Shown here piece after piece: positions 18,730 through 28,296 of a stretch of 64,000 bases of DNA (position 1 is the first letter of the stretch; every line of letters begins with the position of its first letter). Source of the stretch: Ferriphaselus sp. R-1. GTDB taxonomy: Bacteria; Pseudomonadota; Gammaproteobacteria; Burkholderiales; Gallionellaceae. The stretch covers positions 62,001 to 126,000 of the forward strand of contig NZ_JQKP01000004.1 of assembly GCF_000746095.1 (NCBI RefSeq), in the 5' to 3' direction. Both the position numbers and the translations under genes were made by a program. The notes under the pieces were generated by a model. That model was not told the DNA's origin. It worked only from the letters and a program-made list of their open reading frames with translations, and did not search any database.

Positions 18730-21600
18730 ATGGAACTCGCTAAAAGCTTCGACCCCAACTCCATAGAATCGCACTGGTATCCCGAGTGGGAACAGGCGGG
18801 TTATTTCCGCAGCACGCTGAATGCCGGCAAGCCCGGCTACTGCATCATGCTGCCGCCGCCCAACGTCACCGGCACCCTGCACATGGGCCACGCCTTCCAG
18901 CACACGCTGATGGACGCGCTCACCCGCTACCACCGCATGAAGGGCGACAACACCCTGTGGCAGCCGGGCACCGACCACGCGGGCATCGCCACGCAGATCG
19001 TGGTGGAACGCCAGCTGGATGCGCAAGGCGTGTCGCGCCATGATCTCGGTCGTGACAAGTTCCTGGAGAAAGTGTGGGAATGGAAGGCTTATTCCGGCAA
19101 CACCATCACCAGCCAGATGCGCCGCCTGGGCACCTCGCCCGACTGGGAGCGCGAGCGCTTCACCATGGATGAGGGCCTGTCGAAGGCGGTCACCGAAGTG
19201 TTCGTCCGCCTGCATCAGGAAGGTCTGATCTATCGCGGCAAGCGTCTGGTGAACTGGGACCCGGTGCTGGGCACCGCCGTGTCCGACCTGGAGGTGATCT
19301 CGCAGGAAGAAGACGGCTCGCTGTGGCACATCGCCTATCCGCTGGAATCCGGCGTGGGCGCGCTGATCGTCGCCACCACCCGCCCCGAAACTTTGCTGGG
19401 CGACGTGGCCGTGGCGGTGCACCCTGAAGATGCGCGCTACAAGCACCTGATCGGCAAGAACGTGAAGCTGCCGCTGTGCAACCGCCTCATCCCCATCATC
19501 GCGGACGAGTACGTCGATCCCGCTTTCGGCACCGGCTGCGTCAAGATCACCCCGGCGCACGACTTCAACGACTACGCCGTTGGCCAGCGCCACGGCATGA
19601 CCCCGATCAGCGTGTTCACGCTGGATGCCAAGATCAACGACCACGCCCCCGCCGCCTATCGCGGCATGGACCGCTTCGAGGCGCGCAAGAAGATCGTCGC
19701 CGATCTGGAAGGACAGAAGCTGCTGGCTTCGATCAAGCCGCACAAGCTGATGGTGCCGCGCGGCGACCGCACCAACACGGTGATCGAACCGATGCTGACT
19801 GACCAGTGGTTCGTCAAAATGGACGGGCTGGCCAAGGAAGGCCTGGATTGCGTGGCTTCCGGCGAAGTTAAGTTCGTACCGGAGAACTGGACCACCACCT
19901 ACAACCAGTGGCTGGAGAACATCCAGGACTGGTGCATCTCGCGCCAACTGTGGTGGGGCCACCGCATCCCGGCTTGGTACGACGAGCAGGGCAACATCTA
20001 CGTCGCCCGCACCCAGCAGGAAGCAGAGGATCAGTGGCGCGAGGCGCTGGATTCCAAATCCGATGCCGAAATCGAAGTGGCGCTGCAGAAGCTGACCGAA
20101 GACATTTCGCCGCTACGCCAGGACGAAGACGTACTGGACACCTGGTTCAGTTCCGCGCTGTGGCCCTTCTCCACCTTGGGCTGGCCGGACAAGACCCCGC
20201 AGCAGGAGATGTTCCTGCCGACCTCGGTGCTGATGACCGGCTTCGACATCATCTTCTTCTGGGTCGCCCGTATGGTGATGATGACCAAGCACTTCACCGG
20301 CCAGGTGCCATTCAAGGAAGTCTATGTCACCGGCCTGGTGCGCGACCAGCACGGCCACAAGATGAGCAAATCCAAGGGCAACGTGCTCGACCCGCTCGAT
20401 CTCATCGACGGCATCACGCTGGATGCGCTGCAAGCCAAGCGCACCAGCAACCTGATGAACCCCAAGCAGGCCGAGAGCATCGCCAAGAGCACCAGCAAGG
20501 ATTTCCCAGACGGCATCCCGGCCTTCGGCACCGATGCCGTGCGCTTCACCTTCGCCAGCCTGGCCTCGCATGGCCGCGACATCAAGTTCGATTTCAAGCG
20601 CTGCGAGGGCTACCGCAACTTCTGCAACAAGCTGTGGAACGCCACACGCTTCGTGTTGATGAACTGCGAAGGCAAGGACGTGGGGCTGGATGAATCGCTG
20701 CCGCTGGAATACTGCGCGGCGGATCGATGGATGGTCAGCCGTCTGCAACAAGCCGAAGCAGCCATCGCCGCCGACTTCGACAACTACCGCTTCGACATGG
20801 CCGCCCGCACCGTGTACGAACTGGTGTGGGACACCTATTGCGACTGGTACGTGGAACTGGCCAAGGTTCAGCTCAACGCCCCTCTCCCTAACCCTCTCCC
20901 ACACGCGGGCGAGGGGACAAACGATGCCTCGCTCGCGCGAGACACTGATTTAATTCTGGCGCAGCAACGCGCCACCCGCCGCACCTTGGTGCGCGTGCTG
21001 GAAAGCATCCTGCGCCTGGCCCATCCCATCATCCCCTTCATCACCGAAGAGCTGTGGCAGACCGTCGGCCCGCTGGCGGGCAAGACCGGCGCATCCATCA
21101 TGGTGCAACCGTATCCGGAAGCCGACAGCAGCAAGATCGACAGTGCCGCGCTGGCCGAGATCGCCCGGATGCAGGAAATGGTCAACGCCTGCCGCAGCCT
21201 GCGCAGCGAGATGAACCTCTCGCCCGCCCAGCGCGTGCCGCTGATCGCCGCCGGTGACGCTGTCGCGCTCAACGCCGCCGCGCCCTATCTGCAAGCGCTG
21301 GCCAAACTGTCCGGCGTGGAAGTGGTGGCCGAGTTGCCCGAGACCGATGCTGCCGTCGCCATCGTCGGCGAGTTCAAGCTGATGCTGAAAGTGGAGATCG
21401 ACGTGGAGGCTGAACGCGTCCGTCTGGACAAGGAGATAGCCCGCCTTTCCGGCGAGATCGCCAAGGCCCAGGCCAAGCTCGGCAACGAGAGCTTCGTCGC
21501 CCGCGCCCCGGCTGCGGTGGTGGAACAGGAGAAACAACGCCTGGCCGATTTCGGCTCCACGCTGACGCAGTTGCAGGTGCAGCGCGGGAAGCTGGGGTAA
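18730..21600 (+). CDS. valS: Valyl-tRNA synthetase
   Basis: Class I synthetase charging tRNA-Val. 956 residues from the ATG at 18730 ([20 protein letters not shown]), which is the family's usual start and size. The frame is open back to 18157, so a longer product is possible (see the preceding entry). HIGH appears as HMGH in [12 protein letters not shown] near residue 55; KMSKS is intact in [10 protein letters not shown] near 545. The editing domain and a C-terminal coiled-coil arm ([18 protein letters not shown]) are present. In the anticodon-binding region an extra 25 or so residues ([12 protein letters not shown] and after) come from an inserted palindromic repeat at 20879-20916. The TGA-less fusion and the insert do not disturb any catalytic motif. 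Confidence 0.96.
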   Translation: MELAKSFDPNSIESHWYPEWEQAGYFRSTLNAGKPGYCIMLPPPNVTGTLHMGHAFQHTLMDALTRYHRMKGDNTLWQPGTDHAGIATQIVVERQLDAQGVSRHDLGRDKFLEKVWEWKAYSGNTITSQMRRLGTSPDWERERFTMDEGLSKAVTEVFVRLHQEGLIYRGKRLVNWDPVLGTAVSDLEVISQEEDGSLWHIAYPLESGVGALIVATTRPETLLGDVAVAVHPEDARYKHLIGKNVKLPLCNRLIPIIADEYVDPAFGTGCVKITPAHDFNDYAVGQRHGMTPISVFTLDAKINDHAPAAYRGMDRFEARKKIVADLEGQKLLASIKPHKLMVPRGDRTNTVIEPMLTDQWFVKMDGLAKEGLDCVASGEVKFVPENWTTTYNQWLENIQDWCISRQLWWGHRIPAWYDEQGNIYVARTQQEAEDQWREALDSKSDAEIEVALQKLTEDISPLRQDEDVLDTWFSSALWPFSTLGWPDKTPQQEMFLPTSVLMTGFDIIFFWVARMVMMTKHFTGQVPFKEVYVTGLVRDQHGHKMSKSKGNVLDPLDLIDGITLDALQAKRTSNLMNPKQAESIAKSTSKDFPDGIPAFGTDAVRFTFASLASHGRDIKFDFKRCEGYRNFCNKLWNATRFVLMNCEGKDVGLDESLPLEYCAADRWMVSRLQQAEAAIAADFDNYRFDMAARTVYELVWDTYCDWYVELAKVQLNAPLPNPLPHAGEGTNDASLARDTDLILAQQRATRRTLVRVLESILRLAHPIIPFITEELWQTVGPLAGKTGASIMVQPYPEADSSKIDSAALAEIARMQEMVNACRSLRSEMNLSPAQRVPLIAAGDAVALNAAAPYLQALAKLSGVEVVAELPETDAAVAIVGEFKLMLKVEIDVEAERVRLDKEIARLSGEIAKAQAKLGNESFVARAPAAVVEQEKQRLADFGSTLTQLQVQRGKLG
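20879..20916 (+). repeat. Palindromic repeat inserted in frame in valS
   Basis: CCCTCTCCC and a matching GCGAGGGG arm form a palindrome clearly related to the 36-bp ends of the metG element. It translates as [12 protein letters not shown], absent from ordinary ValS at this point (between [12 protein letters not shown] and [12 protein letters not shown]). No cargo domain accompanies it. Confidence 0.75.
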
Positions 21601-21607
21601 ACAGCAT

Positions 21608-21731
21608 GTCATTCCCGCGCAGGCGGGAATCCAGCCGCGATAAAACCCGCGTAGCGGACAAAATCCACGAGGTGCTGTCCGCTACGCGGGTTCTTTGTTT
21701 CCAACTGGATTCCCGCCTGCGCGGGAATGAC
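21608..21731. repeat. Nested palindromic element with dRS3-like ends
   Basis: A 124-bp intergenic element. The outer arms, 21608-21634 and 21705-21731, are a perfect 27-bp inverted repeat; each contains the small palindrome ATTCCCGCGCAGGCGGGAAT, which fits the neisserial dRS3 pattern ATTCCC-N8-GGGAAT. An inner perfect 17-bp inverted repeat (AACCCGCGTAGCGGACA) lies at 21644-21660 and 21676-21692. It begins 8 bp after the valS stop and ends 20 bp before the MFS gene. As RNA it would form one long hairpin and could terminate valS transcription. Confidence 0.85.
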
Positions 21732-21751
21732 GCAATCATCGACTAAGCAGT

Positions 21752-22960
21752 ATGCCCACGCTCACCCCACAACGCGAACGCACCCTGCTGCTGACGCTGG
21801 CCGGCATCCAGTTCAGCCACGTGCTCGACTTCATGATCATGATGCCGCTGGGGCCGGTGCTGATCCGGGCGTTCGGCATCGGCACGCACCAGTTCGGGCT
21901 GCTGGTCGCGTCCTACAGTTTCAGTGCCGCGCTGTCCGGGCTGCTGGCGACTACTTTCGTGGACCGCTTCGAGCGCAAGCGCATGTTGCTGACGATGTTC
22001 GGCCTGTTCGGACTGGCGACGCTGGCCTGCGGACTCGCGCCGGGCTATGCCACTTTGCTGGTCGCACGCGGCTTGGCAGGTGCGTTCGGCGGCATCATGG
22101 GCGCGATGGTGCAGACCATGATCGGCGACGTGATCCCCTACGCGCGCCGCGCCAAGGCGGGCAGCATGGTGTCGGCGGCGTTCTCGGTCTCGACCGTGGC
22201 GGGCGTGCCGCTGTCGTTGTGGCTGGCCAACCATTACCAGTGGCGCGCCCCGTTCATGTTGATCGCGGCACTGACACTGCTGTTCATCGTCATCGGCTGG
22301 CGCGTGCTGCCCGACCTGCGCCACCATCTCTCGACCGAGCGCCGCGCCCATCCGTTCAGCGACCTGTTCGCGGTGATGCGCGATGCCAATCACCTGCGCG
22401 CCTTGCTGTTCTCGGCACTGATCATCTTCTCCGGCTTCTCGGTGATCCCCTACATCACGCTGTACAGCGTCAGCAACGTGGGCATCTCGCTGCACGACAT
22501 CCCGCTGGTGTATCTGGTGGGCGGCATGGCCACGCTGGTGACGGCGCGACTCATCGGCCACGTCGCGGACGCGCGCGGCAAGGTACAGGTCTATCGCGGA
22601 GTAGCGCTGGCGGCGACGTTGCCGCTGCTGGTGGTGACGCAGATCGGCGCGGCACCCTTATGGCTGTGGCTGGGCTGCACCACGACGTTCTTCGTGTTGG
22701 TATCGGGACGCATGATCCCGGCGATGGCCATCATCACCTCGGCGGCCCAGCCCAGGTTACGCGGCACCTTCATGTCGCTGCACGCCACCACCCAGTCGCT
22801 GGCCATGGCTTTGGCGACCACACTGGCGGGCTGGTTGATCACGCAGGACAGCGCCGGACACCTCTCCGGTTACGGCACGGTCGGGTTCATCGCCATAGGC
22901 GCGAACGCAGTAGCCATAGCCTTCGTGGCCCGGGTGGTGATGCACGACCAGGCGGGCTGA
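21752..22960 (+). CDS. Major facilitator superfamily transporter
   Basis: 402-residue inner-membrane protein with about 12 hydrophobic segments and the MFS loop motif after TM2 (DRFERKRMLLTMF near residue 70). The segment GGIMGAMVQTMIGDVIPYAR near 115 resembles drug/arabinose-efflux (AraJ-like) members. The substrate cannot be predicted. The start ATG at 21752 is 20 bp after a palindromic element and lacks a strong Shine-Dalgarno. It is convergent with the rhodanese gene. Confidence 0.88.
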   Translation: MPTLTPQRERTLLLTLAGIQFSHVLDFMIMMPLGPVLIRAFGIGTHQFGLLVASYSFSAALSGLLATTFVDRFERKRMLLTMFGLFGLATLACGLAPGYATLLVARGLAGAFGGIMGAMVQTMIGDVIPYARRAKAGSMVSAAFSVSTVAGVPLSLWLANHYQWRAPFMLIAALTLLFIVIGWRVLPDLRHHLSTERRAHPFSDLFAVMRDANHLRALLFSALIIFSGFSVIPYITLYSVSNVGISLHDIPLVYLVGGMATLVTARLIGHVADARGKVQVYRGVALAATLPLLVVTQIGAAPLWLWLGCTTTFFVLVSGRMIPAMAIITSAAQPRLRGTFMSLHATTQSLAMALATTLAGWLITQDSAGHLSGYGTVGFIAIGANAVAIAFVARVVMHDQAG

Positions 22961-22975
22961 GCGCCCGGACCTGGC

Positions 22976-23293
22976 TCAGTCTGCGGTCAGCGGCAGCCCG
23001 GCTTGCGCCCAGGCGAGGATGCCGCCTTGCAGGTTGTACACTTCGCTATGGCCTTGATTGGCGGCAAAAGCTGCCGCCTGGGCGGAGCGCCCACCCATCT
23101 GGCAGTAGAACACCACCGGCGCGCTTCGCTCGAACTCGGCCAGGCGCAACGGCAGCAGATGCAGCGGCAACTTGGTCGCACCGGGGATGTAACCGCGCGC
23201 GACCTCGGCATCGGTACGCACATCGACCAGACGGACTTGTCCGGCAGTCAGCTTGGTTTGCAGTTCAGCAGCAGAAATATTCTTGAAGTCCAT
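22976..23293 (-). CDS. Single-domain rhodanese-like protein
   Basis: Rhodanese-fold protein of about 105 residues, which would carry sulfane sulfur on its active Cys. The active loop is YCQMGGRSA, with the nucleophilic Cys followed by a CxxGGR-type loop. The N-terminal DVRTDAEVARGYIPGA and C-terminal YNLQGGILAWAQAGLP are the family's CH2A and WxxAGLP marks. Three consecutive ATGs occur at 23291-23299; the one at 23291-23293 has a GAGAT spaced correctly. It diverges from the protease gene at 23392. Confidence 0.88.
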   Translation of the reverse strand: MDFKNISAAELQTKLTAGQVRLVDVRTDAEVARGYIPGATKLPLHLLPLRLAEFERSAPVVFYCQMGGRSAQAAAFAANQGHSEVYNLQGGILAWAQAGLPLTAD

Positions 23294-23391
23294 CATCATC
23301 TCGCAAAATTGGGCCTGGGCATCGCCGGGCAAAGAAGGCGCGCATTTTCCTGATTTCGCCCCCGAGTGTCCAGCTAGGTTATGATTGCGCC

Positions 23392-24810
23392 ATGAAAAAA
23401 CTTGCCACTGTCCTGCTCTCCACCCTGCCGCTGCTGGCCTATGCCGACGGCCTGCCCGACCTGGGCGACACCTCGCAGGAAGCCGTGTCGCCGCAGCAGG
23501 AACGGCAGATCGGGCGGCAGAGCATGTTCGAGATACGCGCGGACAAGAGCTATCTGGACGATCCCGAGGTCAACGATTACCTGAACCAGCTCGGCTACCG
23601 TCTGGTCGCCAACAGCAACGAACCCTCGCAGGATTTCGAGTTCTTCGCCATCAACAACGCGGCCATCAATGCGTTCGCCCTCCCCGGCGGCTTCATCGGC
23701 GTGCATAGCGGCCTCATCCTCACCGCGCAGACCGAGTCCGAGCTGGCCTCGGTGTTGGCACATGAGATCTCGCACGTCACCCAGCACCATCTGGCGCGCA
23801 TGATCGCCGGGCAGAAGTACGACACGCTGGCCTCGATGGCGGCGGTAGCGGTGGCCATCCTCGCCGCGCGCAACAATCCGCAAGCATCGCAAGCAGCCCT
23901 GGTCGGGGCGCAGGCCGGACTGATGCAGCGCAAACTCGATTTCACCCGCAGTTACGAAAAAGAAGCCGACCGCATCGGCATCGAGCTGCTGGAGCGCTCC
24001 GGCTTCGACACACGCGCCATGCCCGCCTTTTTCGAGCGGCTGCAAAAGGCCAACAGCTTGCAGGAAGGCAATGCGCCGTCCTACCTCCGCACCCATCCGC
24101 TCACCCTGGACCGTATCGCCGACGTGGACAACCGCGTGCAGCAACTGCCCTACAAGCTGGTGGCGGACAGCCTGAGTTTCCGGCTGGTGCGCGCCAAGTT
24201 GCAGGCGATGGAGCAAAGTCCGGCCAACGCCGTCGCTTACTTCACCTCGGCACTGGGGCCGCAACGCTTCGGCGATCCGGTCGCCCAGCGATACGGGTTG
24301 GTGCTCTCCTTGTTGCGCCAACGCAAAACCGATCAGGCCGAGCTGGAATTCGCCACGCTGTACCAGCACGCGCCGCAGAACCCCATGCTGGAGACACTGG
24401 CCGGACAGATGCTGAGCCGCAAGAAGTCCGGCAAAGAGGTCAGTGCCTTCTACAAGAAGGCGCTGCAACGCTTCCCGCAACACCGCGCGCTGGTGTATGA
24501 CTACGCCGACCAGTTGCTGAGAGAGCAGAACCACGCCCAGGTCATCAAGCTGCTGGAAGAGCGCATCATCGGCACTCCGACCGACCCCAGACTATATGAG
24601 TTGCAGGCCCAGGCCTACACCGGAATGAATCAGCCGCAGCCGGCGCACCGGGCGCTGGCCTATGCCGCCCTGCTGCAGGGCAATCTGACGGGGGCCATCC
24701 AGCAGATGGAGCTGGCCAAACTAAGCGGCAACGACTTCTACCAGATCGCCGCCATCGAGAGCGAGCTGAAAGAGCTGTACGAGATGGCCGCCGCCCGCAA
24801 GAAAAAGTAA
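23392..24810 (+). CDS. bepA: M48 family periplasmic metalloprotease with TPR region (BepA-like)
   Basis: Zinc protease and chaperone acting on outer-membrane protein assembly (LptD/BAM) in characterised relatives. 472 residues: a signal peptide ending near residue 18 (LPLLAYA), an M48 protease domain with HEISH at 124-128 and the third zinc ligand in YEKEADRIG near 190, then a TPR-like helical region from about 260 to the end. Length and order match BepA (YfgC). A TATGAT -10-like box is at 23380-23385. It is followed by a terminator facing pilA. Confidence 0.9.
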   Translation: MKKLATVLLSTLPLLAYADGLPDLGDTSQEAVSPQQERQIGRQSMFEIRADKSYLDDPEVNDYLNQLGYRLVANSNEPSQDFEFFAINNAAINAFALPGGFIGVHSGLILTAQTESELASVLAHEISHVTQHHLARMIAGQKYDTLASMAAVAVAILAARNNPQASQAALVGAQAGLMQRKLDFTRSYEKEADRIGIELLERSGFDTRAMPAFFERLQKANSLQEGNAPSYLRTHPLTLDRIADVDNRVQQLPYKLVADSLSFRLVRAKLQAMEQSPANAVAYFTSALGPQRFGDPVAQRYGLVLSLLRQRKTDQAELEFATLYQHAPQNPMLETLAGQMLSRKKSGKEVSAFYKKALQRFPQHRALVYDYADQLLREQNHAQVIKLLEERIIGTPTDPRLYELQAQAYTGMNQPQPAHRALAYAALLQGNLTGAIQQMELAKLSGNDFYQIAAIESELKELYEMAAARKKK

Positions 24811-24826
24811 GTCGCGCCCAATGAAA

Positions 24827-24848
24827 AACGCCCGCCTAAGCGGGCGTT
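24827..24848 (-). terminator. Terminator after pilA (and bepA)
   Basis: A 9-bp stem AACGCCCGC/GCGGGCGTT with a 4-base loop. On the minus strand it is followed by a run of T, so it works as an intrinsic terminator for pilA, 18 bp beyond its stop. It may also stop bepA transcripts. Confidence 0.85.
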
Positions 24849-24866
24849 TCACTGTAGCGAACTGGA

Positions 24867-25274
24867 TTACTTACAGAAGCCAGCGGCCAGGCAAGTACCG
24901 CTCTGTGTCCAGGTGATGGCACTACCTGCAGCGTTCAGCGCAGGAGTCAAGATTGAGGTATAGCCACCCGCAGCTGCCGTACCCGTAGCCGTCACCACAC
25001 CATCCGCCACAGCGATACTCGCCAGATTGGCAGTCGCGGCGGGAGCAGCAGGGATGCCGTTGGTAGCGTGCGCACAGCCGACGAACGTACCCAAGTCGTT
25101 CTGGCAGACAGTCACTGCCTTCTGGTAGGACTCGCTCATGGACAGCACTTCGCTGAACTTGGCTTTCTTGGTGTAGTTGCTGTAAGCCGGGATAGCGACT
25201 GCGGCCAGGATGCCGATGATGGCGACGACGATCATCAGTTCGATCAGGGTGAAACCTTGTTGTGCTTTCTTCAT
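24867..25274 (-). CDS. pilA: Type IV major pilin
   Basis: Type IVa pilin of 135 residues. The prepilin signal MKKAQQG is cleaved before F, leaving [22 protein letters not shown] with Glu5, the standard N-terminal helix. C-terminal cysteines in GTCLAAGFC form the D-loop, and another pair (TVCQ, VGCA) lies in the middle. The start at 25272-25274 is preceded by AAGGAG at 6-bp spacing; the upstream in-frame codons are not needed. A sigma54 -24/-12 promoter lies at 25325-25340. The neighbour is a PilB-type ATPase on the same strand. Confidence 0.95.
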   Translation of the reverse strand: MKKAQQGFTLIELMIVVAIIGILAAVAIPAYSNYTKKAKFSEVLSMSESYQKAVTVCQNDLGTFVGCAHATNGIPAAPAATANLASIAVADGVVTATGTAAAGGYTSILTPALNAAGSAITWTQSGTCLAAGFCK

Positions 25275-25324
25275 GTCGATCTCCTTAGGGTTGGAATGAG
25301 GTATCGCTACCACACTCAGTCGGT

Positions 25325-25340
25325 AGCAGGCTTCGTGCCA
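25325..25340 (-). promoter_or_regulatory. Sigma54 promoter for pilA
   Basis: On the minus strand TGGCACG-AAGC-CTGCT matches the -24/-12 consensus TGGCACG-N4-TTGCW at all but one position, with correct GG/GC spacing. Transcription would start near 25313, 39 nt before the pilA ATG. Pilin genes are classically sigma54/PilR dependent. Confidence 0.8.
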
Positions 25341-25460
25341 GCTCTCTCACCGATTTCTATCACCATGATTACATTGGGACAGGCAACGATCCCAAGGCAT
25401 AGTGGCGCGCGCGCTCACCTCGCATACTGCCCATCTCAAGCGCAAGACTGACAATTTTCG

Positions 25461-27842
25461 TCACTTTATGCAGACGGCGCGTACCTGATGCATGTCGGTA
25501 AAACCCTGCAACACCTTCTCGATGCCGTCCTGTTTCAGGGTACGCATCCCCTCATCCAGCGCCGTGACCATCATCTCGGCCACCCGCGCGTGCTCCTGGA
25601 TGTTCTTCTTGATGGCATCCGACCCAACCAACAGTTCATGTAAACCCAAACGACCGCGATAACCCGTCCCGGCGCAACTATCGCAGCCGACCGGCTCGTA
25701 CAGGGTGAATCTTCCGTCCGCGCCAGCAAAGTTACGCGTCCACTCCGTGCGCAATGTCGCGCGCGCGGCCTCGGGGTCTTGCTGCCAGCGTTCGATGTGC
25801 TTCAACTCGTCGGCATATTCGCTCAGCAAGGCATCGACCTCCTCCTCCGAAGCGATATAGCTCTTGCGGCAATCCTTGCACAAGCGCTTGGTCAGGCGCT
25901 GCGCCAGCACGCCCAGCAGGGCATCGGCGAAGTTGAACGGGTCCATGCCCATGTCCAGCAGACGGGTGATGGATTCCGGCGCGCTGTTGGTGTGCAGGGT
26001 GGCGAACACCAGGTGGCCGGTGAGCGAAGCCTCGATGCCGATGGAGACGGTCTCTTTGTCGCGCATTTCGCCGACCATGATGATGTCCGGATCGGCACGC
26101 AGGAAGGCGCGCATGATGGTGGCGAAATCCAGCCCGGCTTTCTTGTTGATCTGCACCTGGCGCAGACCTTTCTGGGTGATTTCCACCGGGTCTTCCGCCG
26201 TCCAGATCTTGGTGTCCGGCTTGTTGAGCGAACTCAAAATCGAGTGCAGCGTGGTGGTCTTACCGGAACCGGTCGGGCCGCACACGAAGAACAGGCCGTA
26301 AGGCTTGCTGACCACGTTCTTAAGCGTCTCCAGGTTGTAGGTGGAGAGGCCGAGCTTCTCCACCGGCAGCGGCTCACCCGAGGCGAGGATACGCATCACG
26401 ATATCTTCCACGCCCCCCTGCGAGGGCAAAGTCGCCACCCGCAGCTCGATGTCCAGCGGGCCGAACTTCTTGAACTTGATCTTGCCGTCCTGCGGCTTGC
26501 GCTTCTCCGAGATGTCCAGGTCGCACATGATCTTGATGCGGGTGATCAGCGCATTGCGATACGAGGCCGGCACTTCGATGTAGGGCAGCAGCGAGCCGTC
26601 CTTGCGAAACCGGATCAGCGTCTTGGCCTTGCCGGGCGCGGGTTCGATATGGATGTCGGAAGCCCCCATTTTGTAGGCATCGACAATGACCTTGTTGACC
26701 AGCTTGACCAGCTCGTTGTCCGCCGCCGCACTGATGTCTTCGGGGTTGATGCCGGCCAGTTCATCGTCCTCACCGCCCAGCGAGGTCAGCAGGTCATCGA
26801 CCGAGCCCTCCATATCATGCGCATGCAGGGACAGATCGGATACGCCCTTGCTGAAGAAAGCATCCAGCGTGGCGCGGAACTCGCGCTGCGAGCACACCTT
26901 GAACAGCAACTTGGCCTTGGGAAACACCGCATTGGCCAAGCGGGAGGCACGGGTGCGCTCAGGATCGGGTGTGAGCACGACCAGTCCATCCTGATTCTCT
27001 TCCAGTGGGACCCAGCCACTGCTCGCCACATATTCACGCTTCAAGTTCTTGAGCAGGTCCGCCGGTTTGATCCGGTCGGCCCGGAACGGCTCATACGGTA
27101 CGCCGAAGAAGCGCGCCAGACTGGAACCCATCTGCGCGGCAGTGACATGGAAATCCTCTTGCAGGACTTCTTCGACATCGATGCCCTTGCGACGCGCAGT
27201 CCTGGTCGCCAGCTCCAGCTCAGCCGACGATACGACCGCATCGGCCACCAGATAGTCGAACTTGCCTTTGATGGCGGTGGGGGCGTGACGTTGTTGCAGC
27301 GCCACGGGCAACGCACGCGCGATCTCTTGAACGGCTTGTTGCACGATGGCCGAGAACGGCTGGTCCGCCTTGTTGTTCACCAGCTGGATAACGCCGACCA
27401 GTTCATCGGCATCCTGCTTCAAGACCGGCACCACCAGCATCTGCTTGGTGCGGTAACCGGTACGACGATCCACGTCCTGCAGGAAACGCAGTTGCGCACC
27501 TATGCGCCCTAACTCCTGCTCGTCATAGACATCGTTGATATTGAGGACCTTGTGGTTCAACGCACAGAAGCCGGCGATGCTTTGCGCTGTCATCGGCAGA
27601 CGCAGATCCTTGAAGGTGTTCACTCCGACCCTGACTTTGGAGACCAGCGAGAGCCTGTCTTCGCTCACCTCGTAGATGCTGATGCGATCGGCGTTGCACA
27701 GCGCAGCGATATCGCGGCTGACCTCGCTCGCCACCTCATCCGCTGTGGCCGTCTGGATGCGCGCCAGCAAGGCGTGCAGGCCGTGCAATATCTCCGGAGA
27801 TGCCCCGGTTGTCGCAACGGGTGTCAACGATAACTCGACCAT
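25461..27842 (-). CDS. GspE/PilB-type assembly ATPase with N-terminal GAF domain
   Basis: Hexameric ATPase of the type II secretion/type IV pilus family, cytoplasmic. 793 residues, about 220 more than PilB. The extra part is a GAF sensor domain at about 15-185 (RISIYEVSEDRLSLVS, QMLVVPVLKQD), followed by a T2SSE N-terminal domain (about 195-350) and the ATPase domain (about 390-720). Walker A GPTGSGKTT is near 521, Walker B DPDIIMVGEMRD near 583, and the tetracysteine zinc site is CKDC near 652 with CDSC near 719. It is 186 bp upstream of pilA on the same strand. It may energise these pili or another type II-like system, with activity tuned by a small ligand. Confidence 0.9.
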   Translation of the reverse strand: MVELSLTPVATTGASPEILHGLHALLARIQTATADEVASEVSRDIAALCNADRISIYEVSEDRLSLVSKVRVGVNTFKDLRLPMTAQSIAGFCALNHKVLNINDVYDEQELGRIGAQLRFLQDVDRRTGYRTKQMLVVPVLKQDADELVGVIQLVNNKADQPFSAIVQQAVQEIARALPVALQQRHAPTAIKGKFDYLVADAVVSSAELELATRTARRKGIDVEEVLQEDFHVTAAQMGSSLARFFGVPYEPFRADRIKPADLLKNLKREYVASSGWVPLEENQDGLVVLTPDPERTRASRLANAVFPKAKLLFKVCSQREFRATLDAFFSKGVSDLSLHAHDMEGSVDDLLTSLGGEDDELAGINPEDISAAADNELVKLVNKVIVDAYKMGASDIHIEPAPGKAKTLIRFRKDGSLLPYIEVPASYRNALITRIKIMCDLDISEKRKPQDGKIKFKKFGPLDIELRVATLPSQGGVEDIVMRILASGEPLPVEKLGLSTYNLETLKNVVSKPYGLFFVCGPTGSGKTTTLHSILSSLNKPDTKIWTAEDPVEITQKGLRQVQINKKAGLDFATIMRAFLRADPDIIMVGEMRDKETVSIGIEASLTGHLVFATLHTNSAPESITRLLDMGMDPFNFADALLGVLAQRLTKRLCKDCRKSYIASEEEVDALLSEYADELKHIERWQQDPEAARATLRTEWTRNFAGADGRFTLYEPVGCDSCAGTGYRGRLGLHELLVGSDAIKKNIQEHARVAEMMVTALDEGMRTLKQDGIEKVLQGFTDMHQVRAVCIK

Positions 27843-27860
27843 TGCATCAGCTCCCTATCC

Positions 27861-28286
27861 CTATTTGACCAATACGACCGGCACACTGGCCAGACGCGCC
27901 ACCTTGTCCGCAACCGTCCCCAGCAGCAGGGATGACAAAGTCTCCTGCCCATGTGCCCCCAACACGATCAGATCCGCCCCATGCTCCTGCGCATACTGGA
28001 CGATGCCCTCGGCAGGCGTACCCACGCTGATATGGTAGCTGTAGGCCAAACCGGCGGCATCCAGCCTCTGGCAGGCAGGGGTCAATGCCTCCATGCCCTG
28101 CTCGCGATAATAATCGTTGATGGTGTCCTGGCTGATGAACAACTTGACGTTACCGGTGGCCAGTTTCCACTGCACATTGAGCAGGAACACCTGCGGCACG
28201 TCTTTCAGCCAGGACAGGCTGTTGATGACATAGTCCACCGCGCGATTAGCGCCTTCCGAACCATCCACCGGAACCAATATCTTCAT
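27861..28286 (-). CDS. Universal stress protein, UspA family
   Basis: 141-residue cytoplasmic USP-fold protein. It carries the ATP-binding motif G-2x-G-9x-G(S/T) as GAHGQETLSSLLLGT near the C-terminus, so it belongs to the ATP-binding class. I chose the ATG at 28284-28286 (MKILVPVDGS) because GAGGGG lies 6 bp upstream; an ATG two codons earlier overlaps that site. It begins 10 bp after terC and is likely co-transcribed with it. It is followed 18 bp later by the GAF-ATPase gene. Confidence 0.92.
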   Translation of the reverse strand: MKILVPVDGSEGANRAVDYVINSLSWLKDVPQVFLLNVQWKLATGNVKLFISQDTINDYYREQGMEALTPACQRLDAAGLAYSYHISVGTPAEGIVQYAQEHGADLIVLGAHGQETLSSLLLGTVADKVARLASVPVVLVK

Positions 28287-28296
28287 CGTCATCCCC

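Noticed and set aside
21727-23286. 519-codon frame overlapping the MFS gene in another frame
   Set aside because: Arg-rich shadow; the MFS frame has the membrane segments and motif.
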